A stretch of DNA of 64,000 bases from an uncultured Kiritimatiellota bacterium. Lineage in GTDB: Bacteria; Verrucomicrobiota; Kiritimatiellia; RFP12; DVOR01. The stretch's first letter is position 1, and the number at the start of each line of letters is the position of its first letter. The stretch spans positions 93,215 through 157,214 of the forward strand of contig CALXOF010000005.1 in the NCBI GenBank assembly GCA_944389945.1, read 5' to 3'. Both the position numbers and the translations under genes were made by a program. Below, piece after piece: positions 8,115 to 16,831 of the stretch. Under the pieces are notes generated by a model. That model was not told where the DNA came from, made no database searches, and was given only the letters and a program-made list of their open reading frames with translations.

Positions 8115-9042
8115 CGCCTTCGCCCACGACCTCGATGCCTTCTTAGATGCCGCGCAGTACGCCCGCGGCCTCTCCCCCGCCACCCGCGCTGCCTACGCCA
8201 ACGCCCTCGCGCCGTTCCTCGACGACCTCCGCCGCCGGGGCATCCGCGACTGGGCAAGCGTGGACGCGACGGTGCTCGCCGACCACCTCCGCCGCCTCCA
8301 AGAGGGCCGCGGTTACGCCCCCGCCACCCTCGCCCAGCACACCGCCGCCATCCGCTCCCTCTTCAACTGGCTCCTCGACCAAGACCGCATCCAGGCCTCC
8401 CCCCTCGACGCCCTCCCGCCCGCCAAACGCCCCAAGCGCCTCCCCAAGACCCTCCCCGAAGTCAAACTCAACAAACTGATTGAGGATGTCGACGGCAACG
8501 ACCTCGACTCCCTCCGCGACCGCGTGGCGCTGGAGTTGCTCTACGGCTGCGGACTGCGCTGTGCCGAACTCATCGGGCTGAACCTGCACGATGCCGACCT
8601 CAACGCCCGCACCCTCCGCGTTCACGGCAAAGGCAACAAAGAACGCGTCGTCCCCTACGGCCCCCCTGCCCACACCGCACTCCTCCGCTGGCTCCAAGCC
8701 CGCAAACACTTCGCCCTCACCTACAAAAAAGGCGACCTCGCTGCCGACCTCCTCGCCCCACGCGCCCCGCTCCTTCTCAGCCCCACCGGCCGCCGCGCCG
8801 GCCGTCCCCTGATTGCCGCCATTGTCCACCGCCGCATCCACGCCTTCCTGCCCGAAGGCACCCAAGCCACCCCCCACACCCTCCGCCACGCCTACGCCAC
8901 CCACCTCCTCGAACACGGCGCCCCCCTCATGGACATCCGCCAACTCCTCGGCCACGCCTCCGTCGCCACCACCCAAATCTACACCCACGTCACCCCCACC
9001 CGTCTCCGCGCCGCCTTCGACGCCGCCTTCCCCCGCAAGTAA
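8095..9042 (+). CDS. xerC: Tyrosine recombinase, XerC/XerD type
   Basis: A 315-residue phage-integrase-family recombinase with an N-terminal SAM-like DNA-binding domain (about residues 8-95) and a catalytic domain. The catalytic set is complete: Arg in GCGLRCAELIGL, Lys in GKGNKERVVP, HTLRHAYATHLL, LGHASVATTQIYTHV with the Tyr nucleophile. Length and motifs suit housekeeping dimer resolution at dif, and the gene is coupled to hemB. However, it lies only about 0.4 kb from the outer boundary of a large inverted-repeat region, so a role in local inversion cannot be excluded. The choice between XerC and XerD is uncertain. Confidence 0.88.
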   Translation: MTSSSPDAFAHDLDAFLDAAQYARGLSPATRAAYANALAPFLDDLRRRGIRDWASVDATVLADHLRRLQEGRGYAPATLAQHTAAIRSLFNWLLDQDRIQASPLDALPPAKRPKRLPKTLPEVKLNKLIEDVDGNDLDSLRDRVALELLYGCGLRCAELIGLNLHDADLNARTLRVHGKGNKERVVPYGPPAHTALLRWLQARKHFALTYKKGDLAADLLAPRAPLLLSPTGRRAGRPLIAAIVHRRIHAFLPEGTQATPHTLRHAYATHLLEHGAPLMDIRQLLGHASVATTQIYTHVTPTRLRAAFDAAFPRK

Positions 9043-9457
9043 ACACGCAAGACCTCCAAGAACCGTCAGCAAGCAGACCCTTGTAGGAGTGTCTGCGGGA
9101 AAATTGGGACCGCAAAGACGCCATTGTGAGCGCGAACCGCTTCGGGCTCCATCGGTCGCTCTACGGCTTCGCCGCTGACCGCGACCGCCGCCCTCCGTTT
9201 CGCGCTTTCTCGGCTTAAGAAAAGCAAGGGTGTGGGGCAGAGCTCCACCACGAATACCAAAGCTAATCAGCCAAGCTTCCACTTCCCCCTTTGAGCGCCC
9301 CTTCAGGGGCGCGATAGCGTGGAAATCCCAAGGGCGGCGTGACCGGCGGGAGCGATGGAACCCGTAGGGTTTCCACGCCAAACCGTCTTCGCGGAAAAAC
9401 TTCCCCGGATAGTATTGCCGAACAGTATAAGTGACGATACGGCAAGTCTGCTTTTGC
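9043..9457. other. Intergenic region without a recognisable gene
   Basis: About 415 bp. I see short hairpins (for example GCGCCCCTTCAGGGGCGC near 9297-9314) and the GGAAATCCCAAGGGCGGCGTGA region, but no convincing coding sequence. Two open frames of about 60 codons on the minus strand look accidental. The sequence may be decayed. Confidence 0.4.
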
Positions 9458-9463
9458 TATACT
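9458..9463 (+). promoter_or_regulatory. TATACT -10 box of leader RNA copy 1
   Basis: GCTATACTATTGACACG has the same -10 and downstream context as the promoter of leader copy 2 (32773-32778, minus strand). Transcription should start near 9470. No good -35 hexamer is visible. Confidence 0.6.
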
Positions 9464-9469
9464 ATTGAC

Positions 9470-9664
9470 ACGCTACGGGAAAGCCGTAGTACCACCTACG
9501 CTAAGCGTAACAAGGTTGCTTTATCTGAAACCTAGGAAATTTCTGTAAGCAAGCAACGTGTTAGGCGAGGCGTGCCGTCCTATAGGCACGCTTCTCTTCG
9601 CGGGTTTGCTTACGGGCACATCCTAGGGCCTCAGATAAAGCACGCAAAGGGAGCGTGCTTTTTT
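9470..9664 (+). ncRNA. Structured leader RNA, copy 1, ending in a terminator
   Basis: An about 195-nt leader upstream of the glycan block. By eye it contains the hairpin CTACGGGAAAGCCGTAG, the hairpin TACGCTAAGCGTA, a long-range stem GCTTTATCTGA/TCAGATAAAGC, an inner stem GTAAGCAA/TTGCTTAC, a GCGTGCC/GGCACGC hairpin and conserved AACCTAGG and CCTAGGGCC strands. The last hairpin plus U-run (9638-9664) is a Rho-independent terminator ending just before ATG 9666. Copies 2 and 3 change the stem sequences but keep the pairing. I know of no family name for it. Confidence 0.7.
9638..9664 (+). terminator. Attenuator-like terminator at the end of leader RNA copy 1
   Basis: AAGCACGC and GCGTGCTT form a stem around AAAGGGA, followed by a run of six T. 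It sits directly before the start codon at 9666, so readthrough would control expression of the operon. The loop AAAGGGA could also serve as a ribosome-binding sequence. Confidence 0.7.
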
Positions 9665-9665
9665 C

Positions 9666-11435
9666 ATGCCCATGACAGTAAAGATGGCGCATTTGCGCGA
9701 GCGGATCGAGTCTTTGTGGACCCGATATAGGGAGTTTGTGGTCTACTGCCTAATCGGGGGCAGTGGGGTGACGCAGGATTGTCAAGGTGGCGCGTGGTTA
9801 CGGGGGATGGTGTGGTGTTGTTTGCTCCCGCTTGTTTCGGGTGGTATCGCGGTTTCGGGGTTACCGTTTAAGTTGTCGCTTTTCTCGGTGGCACTGCCGA
9901 TTGGTTTATTTGTGGTGTTGGCTGTGGCGTTGTGGCGAACGGGATGGCGAGGTGCCCTTGGAGCTGTGCTTTTTTTGATAGTTTCGTTCTTTTTAGCAGA
10001 TGCGTTTGCGCTAGGCGGTATTGGGGATGACTGGCTTTATCGTTTTCCGCAGGTTTTCTTGTTGGAGGATGGATGGAACCCCGTACTTTATCGTATGACA
10101 GAAAGTGCGGAGGCAGTGGGATTGGATTTGGGGGATGTGCGACTTTACCATGTCTTTTTCTTGCCAGTATTCAATGCTGCATGGGCGGCCTCGGTTGATA
10201 GCGTTTTGGGGTCGTTGGGCGGGTTCGTTTGGGAAGCATTCCTGTTTCTTCCATTGGTGGCACTGTTGGCTGTTCGAGTTGGCAGATTGATTGCTCCTTC
10301 GTGGCGATGGATGGGGATCCTCTTGTTCTTGGCGAGTTTCGCGGCGTGCTATCGGGGCAACTTCATTTGGAGCCCAACAGATGCTTTGGGCGCGTTTGTG
10401 TATGTGGCGCTTGTTTTTGCGCTTGTTTTGTCATTGCGTGGGCAGAGTCAGTACTTCTGGATGTCGGTGTGCACGGTGTTTCTGCTGTGCACGAAGCCTA
10501 ACCATGCTAGCTATTGTGTGCTTATCTGGGGTGCACTAGCGATAGGGCTCTTTGTGTTTCGGCGATGGGAGGAAATGAGACGGGTGTTCCTGGTTCTTTT
10601 CCCTTGGTTGGCAATTGTGGTGCTATGGTTGAACTTTCATCCCTATCTTACCGGTTGGGTCTGCCAAGGGAGTCCGCTTTATCCTTTCCATTCGTTTACG
10701 TTGGATGTGAGCCAGACAAATATCCTATCGGATTTAGGGACCGTACCGGAGGGGGCAGTGCCTTCACTGAGAGCGCTAGTGAAGTCGCCCATTCTGGTGT
10801 TTGCGGCCTTCCCGTTTGTGATGACAGGGCTTTTATGGAAGATTCGTCATCCAGTATGGCCGTTGGTGGGATGGTTACTCTTTATTTGCGCGGTACTCAC
10901 GCCAAGCCGTTGCTACAACTATAGTCGCTATTATCTTTGGCTGCCCATTCTGCCAGTGTTGCTTGGATGTATGCTGTTAGAGGGACGGTTACGGCTGACG
11001 CAGTGGCTTGGTGTGGCGGTTTTGGTGTGTGTGACAATCGCTTTGGGCGGCATTGTGGCATTACGGACAGTTACGTTTGGGACCTTCTCATTTGACCTTT
11101 ACAAGGTCACCCAAGCACAAGTGACAGTAAAGACTTGGCCTACTAGTCCAGACTGGTTCCCGGAGGTTTATCCACCTAATGGAACAGCGTACACGGTCGA
11201 CTGCCTCCTTCGCCAACGCGCCGGCAATCCTATCGAACACGTCAAGAAAAAAGGTCCGAGCGATATCGCTTTCCCCGATCGACCTATTGCGGTTACGCGT
11301 GAGGACGCGGAACGTCTAGGTTTGGATGGCCCAAGTTGCGGTACGAACACCCCTTCCCTGCGCGCGACCTTACGCTTCCCCATAATGCTGGTCCAGACCA
11401 TCTTCCGGAATCGTCAGAAGGAAAACAGAAAATGA
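9666..11435 (+). CDS. Polytopic membrane protein fused to a GtrA N-terminus
   Basis: A 589-residue protein. Residues 1-39 (MAHLRERIESLWTRYREFVV, then YCLIGGSGVT) are nearly identical to the start of GtrA encoded at 32571-32119. The rest is a different membrane protein with about ten hydrophobic segments and a soluble C-terminus, resembling GT-C glycosyltransferase-type envelope proteins. Its native start may be ATG 9807 (MVWCCLLPLV) after GGGGG. The stop overlaps the next gene as ATGA. GC content is clearly below that of the housekeeping genes. The chimera suggests that recombination replaced most of gtrA. Confidence 0.7.
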   Translation: MPMTVKMAHLRERIESLWTRYREFVVYCLIGGSGVTQDCQGGAWLRGMVWCCLLPLVSGGIAVSGLPFKLSLFSVALPIGLFVVLAVALWRTGWRGALGAVLFLIVSFFLADAFALGGIGDDWLYRFPQVFLLEDGWNPVLYRMTESAEAVGLDLGDVRLYHVFFLPVFNAAWAASVDSVLGSLGGFVWEAFLFLPLVALLAVRVGRLIAPSWRWMGILLFLASFAACYRGNFIWSPTDALGAFVYVALVFALVLSLRGQSQYFWMSVCTVFLLCTKPNHASYCVLIWGALAIGLFVFRRWEEMRRVFLVLFPWLAIVVLWLNFHPYLTGWVCQGSPLYPFHSFTLDVSQTNILSDLGTVPEGAVPSLRALVKSPILVFAAFPFVMTGLLWKIRHPVWPLVGWLLFICAVLTPSRCYNYSRYYLWLPILPVLLGCMLLEGRLRLTQWLGVAVLVCVTIALGGIVALRTVTFGTFSFDLYKVTQAQVTVKTWPTSPDWFPEVYPPNGTAYTVDCLLRQRAGNPIEHVKKKGPSDIAFPDRPIAVTREDAERLGLDGPSCGTNTPSLRATLRFPIMLVQTIFRNRQKENRK

Positions 11436-12355
11436 GCAAGACGTTGTTACTCTCCATTGTGGTGCCGTGCTTCAATGAAGAGCCTTGCATCGAGGCTTTC
11501 GTGCGCGCGGTGGATGAGACGAAGCTTTCAGACTTGGAATTTCTCTTCGTCAATGATGGCTCAACGGACGGAACTTTGCGGATTCTGAGGAAGTTAGCAG
11601 AGAAGGACTCGCGTGTGCATTACGTCTCCTTCTCGCGAAACTTTGGGAAGGAGGCGGCGCTCTTGGCAGGGTTGCGTAAGGCGCAGGGGGATTTGATTGT
11701 GACAATGGATGCGGACCTGCAGGATCCGCCAAGTCTGTTACCGGAGATGGTGCGGGGCATCGAGGAGGAAGGGTTTGATTGCGTGGCAACGCGGCGCATG
11801 ACGCGCGAAGGTGAACCTCCTGTGCGTTCGTGGTTCGCGCGACGTTTCTACTGGGTGATGCGCCATCTCTCTGACGTGGCCTTGGTGGATGGTGCCCGGG
11901 ATTACCGTATGATGACGCGCCAGGTGGTGGAGACAATTCTTTCCTTGCCGGAGGTTAATCGTTTCACCAAGGGCATCTATCAGTGGGTCGGCTTTGATAC
12001 GAAGTGGATTGCCTTCCCGAACGTGGAGCGTGTGGCAGGGCAGACGAAGTGGTCATTTTGGAAATTGGTGAGGTATAGTCTGGAGGGCATTCTGGCCTTT
12101 TCTACGAAACCCCTTCAGGTGTCCTCGATATTGGGTATTCTCTGTTGCGGATTCGCCTTTTTGGCGTTGCTCTTCGTCTTTGTTCGGGCGTTCTTCTTCG
12201 GCGACCCCGTTAGCGGTTGGCCATCGCTGGTCTGTATTATCGTCTTTTCGGGTGGGTTACAGCTCTTCTTCATCGGCGTACTCGGGGCTTATCTTGCCAA
12301 AACCTATTCCGAGACTAAACACCGCCCCCTCTATTTCATCAAAGAGGAGAAGTAA
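11432..12355 (+). CDS. GtrB/DPM1-like undecaprenyl-phosphate glycosyltransferase (GT2)
   Basis: A 307-residue GT-A enzyme that probably moves a sugar from UDP-sugar to undecaprenyl phosphate at the inner membrane. The GT2 domain shows LSIVVPCFNEEPCIEAF, LFVNDGSTDGT and the metal-binding TMDADLQDPP. Two C-terminal transmembrane segments (about residues 230-250 and 265-290) follow, as in GtrB/ArnC. The start at ATG 11432 overlaps the upstream stop (ATGA) and has AGAAGGA before it. Such enzymes work with a GtrA flippase, whose gene at this copy is reduced to a fragment. Confidence 0.9.
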   Translation: MSKTLLLSIVVPCFNEEPCIEAFVRAVDETKLSDLEFLFVNDGSTDGTLRILRKLAEKDSRVHYVSFSRNFGKEAALLAGLRKAQGDLIVTMDADLQDPPSLLPEMVRGIEEEGFDCVATRRMTREGEPPVRSWFARRFYWVMRHLSDVALVDGARDYRMMTRQVVETILSLPEVNRFTKGIYQWVGFDTKWIAFPNVERVAGQTKWSFWKLVRYSLEGILAFSTKPLQVSSILGILCCGFAFLALLFVFVRAFFFGDPVSGWPSLVCIIVFSGGLQLFFIGVLGAYLAKTYSETKHRPLYFIKEEK

Positions 12356-12357
12356 AC

Positions 12358-14055
12358 ATGGTCAAAGCATTCTTCCGGAAGTATGGCTTCTTTTGGCCGG
12401 CCTTCTTTTGTCTGACGTTTGGGATGCTCGTGTTCTGCTTGCTCTTTCCCTATGTGCCGGGTAACGACACGCTCTTTCATGTCGCACGTATTGACGGTTT
12501 GGCCAATCACTTTGCCGCCGGAGGAGGATATCCTTGTCGGCTCTATGAATCATTTTGCGATGGCTATGGCTATGCGGCGCCGCTCTTCTATTGCGACCTT
12601 TTTCTGATTCCCTTCGCACTCCTGCACCTCGCGGGAGCTTCGCTGACAGTGTGCTATGCGGCACTGGTCTTTTCGCTTGGTGTGTTGACCTTTGGGATGA
12701 TGTGGGGGATGAGTGGTTGGTTTGGCCTGCGTGGTCGGGAACGCCTGATTTGTACCTCTTTCTATCTCCTTGTCCCCTCCTTTTCAACCAACTTACTCAC
12801 TTGGGGACAAATTGGTAGCACGTTTGGAATGGCTTTTACGCCGTGCGTGCTCTTCCCGCTGATTGTCTTGATTCTAGAGGACAAGATAAGCACGAAGCGA
12901 ATGTGGTCTGCAACCATCTGGTTGGCCTTTGGCATGACGATGCTTATCTGCAGTCATCTTGTTTCTTCGTGTCTGTTGATTTTGTTCGCATTGGCTTTAT
13001 GCCTGTTTCGAGTTTTCTTTTTGATTAAGCATTGGAAGCGGATTCTCTGTCTGGCATTGGCTGCCATTCTGACAGTGCTTGTGACGGCGTGGTATTGGAT
13101 GCCATTCCTGGAGCAACAAGCGATGACTGACCTTGTTGGTTTTTCAGCTGACACGAGCACCTTTTGGAAAACATTGGCAATCCGCCCTATTGGACTCTTC
13201 TTTTCATACACAATATGTAAAACGATGTTGGCTCCGCTACTTGGTAGTTGGGCAACAATCCCTCCTGGTATGGTGGAATGCTGGGGATGGATTCTGGTGC
13301 CTTTGGCTATTGCTATTTGGCGTGACCGACTGCTCCAAAAGACGTGGCACGCTCGGTTGTGGGTAAAGGTGTCGGTGGTGACGTTAGTGTTTACGTCAAT
13401 TTTCTTTTCATCGCACACACTTTTGGTTTGGACTGCGCCCTTCCTCTCTTGGATGCAATTCCCAATGCGCCTTTATATCATCTGCCTCCCCTTGCTGTCA
13501 TTGTTGGTGGCGGCCTGGCTTACGCGCCATGCTTCGGATGGAATGCGGCGTTTCTTCGCTATGGGGGTGGCCATCGCCTTGGTTTGCGCGTTGACAAACA
13601 CCTTTGGGCGATACGCATTGGCGTGGATGGGTGAACGCGAGACCATTGCGGAGGCGTCCTTACACATTGGTGGTGGTTATGAATATCTTCCGTGTGCATG
13701 GGAGAAAGAGGTGAAAGCCCGAGGCGAGAACCCCATGTATATGTGGCAGGAACCCACGGATTCCACGAACTATGGTCCGTATTGTGCAACGATTGAACGT
13801 ACTGATGCGACCACACTTGTACCGCGGTGGTACTACTACGGTTATGCGGCTACGTTGAATGGCGAGCCGTGTGCTGTGCGCGAGAGCAAGAATGGTTGCG
13901 TTGAAGTGCAGACAGATGGCAAGACCGGTGAATTGAAGGTTTGGTATGCCGGGACGCCCCTTCAGCGCATTTCCGCTTGGGTGTCATTCCTGTCGCTTGT
14001 CGGCATTCTCCTTGTCAGCGTTGCAGTATGGGGATGGCGACGGTGTAAGGCATGA
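12358..14055 (+). CDS. Polytopic membrane protein, YfhO/6-PTPS-related GT-C type
   Basis: A 565-residue integral membrane protein with about 11-12 hydrophobic segments and a C-terminal soluble domain with a terminal membrane helix. The early periplasmic loop NDTLFHVARIDGLANHFAAG with RLYESFCDGYGYAAPLFYCD resembles the acidic first loop of GT-C and YfhO-like proteins that transfer lipid-linked sugars. It starts 2 bp after the GtrB-like gene and is probably in the same operon. The acceptor and sugar cannot be told from sequence. Confidence 0.75.
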   Translation: MVKAFFRKYGFFWPAFFCLTFGMLVFCLLFPYVPGNDTLFHVARIDGLANHFAAGGGYPCRLYESFCDGYGYAAPLFYCDLFLIPFALLHLAGASLTVCYAALVFSLGVLTFGMMWGMSGWFGLRGRERLICTSFYLLVPSFSTNLLTWGQIGSTFGMAFTPCVLFPLIVLILEDKISTKRMWSATIWLAFGMTMLICSHLVSSCLLILFALALCLFRVFFLIKHWKRILCLALAAILTVLVTAWYWMPFLEQQAMTDLVGFSADTSTFWKTLAIRPIGLFFSYTICKTMLAPLLGSWATIPPGMVECWGWILVPLAIAIWRDRLLQKTWHARLWVKVSVVTLVFTSIFFSSHTLLVWTAPFLSWMQFPMRLYIICLPLLSLLVAAWLTRHASDGMRRFFAMGVAIALVCALTNTFGRYALAWMGERETIAEASLHIGGGYEYLPCAWEKEVKARGENPMYMWQEPTDSTNYGPYCATIERTDATTLVPRWYYYGYAATLNGEPCAVRESKNGCVEVQTDGKTGELKVWYAGTPLQRISAWVSFLSLVGILLVSVAVWGWRRCKA

Positions 14056-14090
14056 GATTCCCTAGGAAGTAACAAGAGGCGGCAATTATC

Positions 14091-15709
14091 ATGGAGCGTG
14101 TAATGAGAATCATGAAGGGAACTCTTTTGGCGTGGGGTGCGCTCTTTGCATTTCTGGGAGTGGTATTTGTGCTCAATGCGTGTTATTCGTTTTGTTCAGA
14201 TGATTGTACCTATGGACTTTCGTCTGTGCGAGAAGTGGCGGAGGGGGTGCCGGCACATTTGGGAAACCTGAAAGCAGTTTGGACTGAGAATCTGCAAGAC
14301 GGCTATCGGCCTGTGGTACATTTCTTTGTCCGGGCGTTCACGGGATGGTTGGGGAAGGGTGCATTCAATGTGGCCAACACGGCAATGATGGGGGCGTTGC
14401 TGCTCCTGTTGCTCAGGTTGGGCCGGCAGACGTGGCGTCTGGAGTGGCGTTCCACAATCCTTGCGGTCGCGTTGGTCTTTCTTGTCCTGTGCAAGGGGGA
14501 GGCGTATCTGTGGTGCGCGGGGAGCGTGAATTATCTTTGGGCGGGGACGGCGACGTTGGCCTTCTGTCTGCTCCGCGAGCGGCTGGAGGCCGGCCCGCCG
14601 CCGGCATGGGGCATTGCGCCGATGATGGTGTTTGCCCTGTTGTGCGGGTGGACGCAGGAATCCTTCGCGTTGCCGATTTGTTTCGCCTTGGGGCTTTATT
14701 CACTCCTGCATCTGCGTGCGCTGACGTTGCCGAAGGTGTTGGTTTATGGGTGCTATGGATTGGGGCGCTGTTGGTTGTGCTCTCGTCGCTTGACCGGGCA
14801 GAGGGCGCGATGGGGGGAGGCTTTTCGCTCCACGCCTTGGCCCTGACGCAACTCAAGATTTGGGCTGCGTTGAAGGGTGTGTGGGTGCTGATTCTGTGCT
14901 TTGTCTTCATGCGGGATCGCTTGGGGATGGCACGGCGCAACGCCTTTGAGCTGTTGGTGATGTTGGGAAGTGTGCTGATGATTTCGCTGGTGGGGTTCAA
15001 TGGAGAACGGAGCCTATGGTGCGCCAATCTCTTCGCGCTTCTGGTGGTGGTGCGGGAGTTCCGTCCGCCGCGTTGGCTGGCCGGTGGAATGGCGGCGGCG
15101 ATGGTGCCGTTGTGCGCGGCGCTGATTGTGCTTGGGGTCCGGATCAAGGCGAACTTCGATGCCTTCACGCAACAGTTTTTGGCCTCGCCCGATGGCGTGG
15201 CCTGCCATGAACGCGTGGCGTGCGGGCCTCTGGCGCGTTTCTTCCATCAGGCGCTCTATCGGTGGCAGGCGGACGACCTGCATGGGCAGACGTATGCTTT
15301 CTACCATGGGCGTGCCGAGGCCCCCATCGCATTGCCCCGGGAGCTCTATGACGAACTCTATCTGAAGGGTTCTTTCTGCGTGCCGGCCAATCGTTTGCCG
15401 ATTGAGGGCGAGTTCTACTCTTCCCCGCAGGCCAACGCGATTGTGATGCCGCTCCCCAAGGGCGACACGACCGATTGGGCCGCGGTGAGGCCCAAGGTGA
15501 CCTATGCCTTCCCCAAGGGCTTTCGGGCCACGCTCGAGCGCGAATTCGCGCGGCGGCGGCTGTTGCCGACCCAGGGCACGCGCGTTTTGCCCACGCCGCA
15601 TGGCGACTATCTGCTGATTGGCAAGGAGCCGGAGAGCGACGCGTTTATCCGCGAGGTGCGCTTGGAAATGCCTGAGGCACGTCTGTCGGAGAGAACAGGC
15701 AATGTATAA
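14091..15709 (+). pseudogene. DUF6056-like membrane protein, frameshifted
   Basis: The first frame (from 14091) encodes FCSDDCTYGLSSVREVAEG and several membrane helices, then loses sense near 14745-14760. The remaining helices and the C-terminal domain (VLWIGALLVVLSSLD to the stop at 15709) continue in the -1 frame. Together they give about 538 residues like DUF6056 proteins of glycan loci. A single missing base explains the break. It is not at a homopolymer, so this is either a real inactivating mutation or a sequencing error. Confidence 0.7.
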
Positions 15710-15779
15710 GCGTTATCACTGAATGGGATAAACCTGGCTTTTGTGCGAACTTTCATTGGTTATCGGCCAGACCCGAGAA

Positions 15780-15888
15780 GGGGGCTTCGCGGACCCTTAA
15801 GGGTTTCGACCCCGACCACTATAGGGTCTCACCTCCGACCACTATAGTGGTTGACCTCGGACCACTATAGGGTCTCAGAAAGGGGGGT
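15780..15888. repeat. Palindromic 23-bp array, copy 1
   Basis: Four palindromic cores (CCCTTAAGGG, CCACTATAGGG, CCACTATAGTGG, CCACTATAGGG) are spaced about 23 bp apart and joined by GACC/GGTC-type linkers, ending in CAGAAAGGGG. The same array occurs at about 29836-29945 in inverted orientation and at about 62723-62822. It fills most of the 356-bp gap after the DUF6056 gene. The rest of the gap (to 16008) holds no gene that I can see. Confidence 0.75.
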
Positions 15889-16008
15889 GCAGGGGCTGAT
15901 TGCGGAGGCGTACGGAGAGGTGTGACGACCGCTGCGCGGGAGTGTCAGATGTGGCGTTTCTACAATGAGAAATTTCGGAAACGCGCGGTCTAAGTCTTGT
16001 GCAGGCAC

Positions 16009-16031
16009 AAAAAAGGCCCCGTGGCGTGGCC
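16009..16031 (-). terminator. Terminator of PepSY-like gene copy 1
   Basis: On the minus strand GGCC...GGGGCC is followed by TTTTTTGT, just after the PepSY-like stop. The stem is less perfect than at copy 2 (29680-29703). Confidence 0.55.
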
Positions 16032-16065
16032 TTATGGTGCTCATGGAAAGGAAGTGGAGAAATGT

Positions 16066-16425
16066 TTAATCGTCGTTGTCGTCCTCCTCGTCTTCGTCCT
16101 CCTCGCGGTCGTTGGGGTTTTCGGCCTCCTGTTTTTGGGCGAGGATGGTGGCGTCTGCGGCGGCGATTACGTAATCGAACTCGATGCCGTTGGCGCGCAA
16201 CTCGATTTCGTAGGTTTCCACCTGGGTTGTGTCATCCTGGTCGCGTTTGACGACCAGTTTGGTGATGGCCGTGGGGGCGGCCTTCGCCTGCACGGTGGCG
16301 ATGGCAATGGCACGTTCGGTGCCGATAACCGTTGCCTCCGAGCTTTGTTTGGGCGCCGGGGGCGCCGCGCTCACGCACAGGGCGGCCATCAAGGCGCCGG
16401 ATAGAAACAAACCTTTCGGGTTCAT
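16066..16425 (-). CDS. Small secreted PepSY-like protein with acidic tail, copy 1
   Basis: A 119-residue protein with a signal peptide (MNPKGLFLSGALMAALCVSA), a short PepSY-like domain (AIAIATVQAKAAPTAITKLV, then VETYEIELRANGIEFDYVIA) and an extremely acidic C-terminus rich in E, D and N. It is probably periplasmic or exported. PepSY domains often inhibit or modulate proteases or bind ligands, but the role here is unknown. AAGAAAGGA precedes ATG 16425. A near-identical copy lies at 29287-29646 in inverted orientation with matching upstream DNA, which includes a TTCCAAC...GTTGGAA hairpin. Confidence 0.75.
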   Translation of the reverse strand: MNPKGLFLSGALMAALCVSAAPPAPKQSSEATVIGTERAIAIATVQAKAAPTAITKLVVKRDQDDTTQVETYEIELRANGIEFDYVIAAADATILAQKQEAENPNDREEDEDEEDDNDD

Positions 16426-16831
16426 GCGATTTCCTTTCTTGTGAAACCTTCCAACCTCCGTTGGAATTGCCCTTATTGTCCCTCATTGGGATTACGGCCC
16501 GTTTCCCTGTATATGACCAATTGTATCCAAGGTAATTACAACAGAGAAACAACGCAGGAAGGAAACCGCCGATTACGCCGATTGGAGCCGATTAGGGGCC
16601 GGCTGCCGCCGACAGGATTGCCAGCGAGTCTTTAGATCACAGAGGCACACAGAGGAATGTACAGAGATACACAGAGCTGGACTGCCAGCGTATTTTTAAA
16701 TCACAAAGGACACGAAGGACACAAAGAGGGCGATGCCGAGAGCGAACCGAACCTGAGAAATTGACTTAACTCGACAGTTGGCGAGGGTAGAAATTGCGTT
16801 AACTCGACACTTGAGGGGATGAGAAATTGCG
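16426..16831. repeat. Composite intergenic repeats and 33-bp units
   Basis: After the PepSY upstream region (conserved with copy 2 to about 16530), 16556-16735 holds a composite of GATTACGCCGATTGG words, a GGCCGGCTGCCGCCGAC-type hairpin, GGATTGCCAGCGAG, CACAGAGG words and CACAAAGGACACGAAGG words. About 16755-16839 holds almost three 33-bp units containing GTTAACTCGACA and GAGAAATTG. The last unit supplies the stop codon of the next gene. No other gene is visible. Confidence 0.65.

Noticed and set aside
8095..9042. XerC-like gene as an integron or phage integrase
   Set aside because: It overlaps hemB, has high GC like the housekeeping genes, and no attC or phage genes are nearby. A possible role in the adjacent inversion is kept only as speculation.
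9470..9664. Leader RNA as tmRNA, 6S RNA, RNase P or a known riboswitch
   Set aside because: Size, multiple copies, terminator and conserved words fit none of those that I know. I therefore leave it unnamed.
16066..16425. PepSY-like copies as assembly duplication
   Set aside because: They differ at several residues and have different flanks further out, so they are real paralogous segments.
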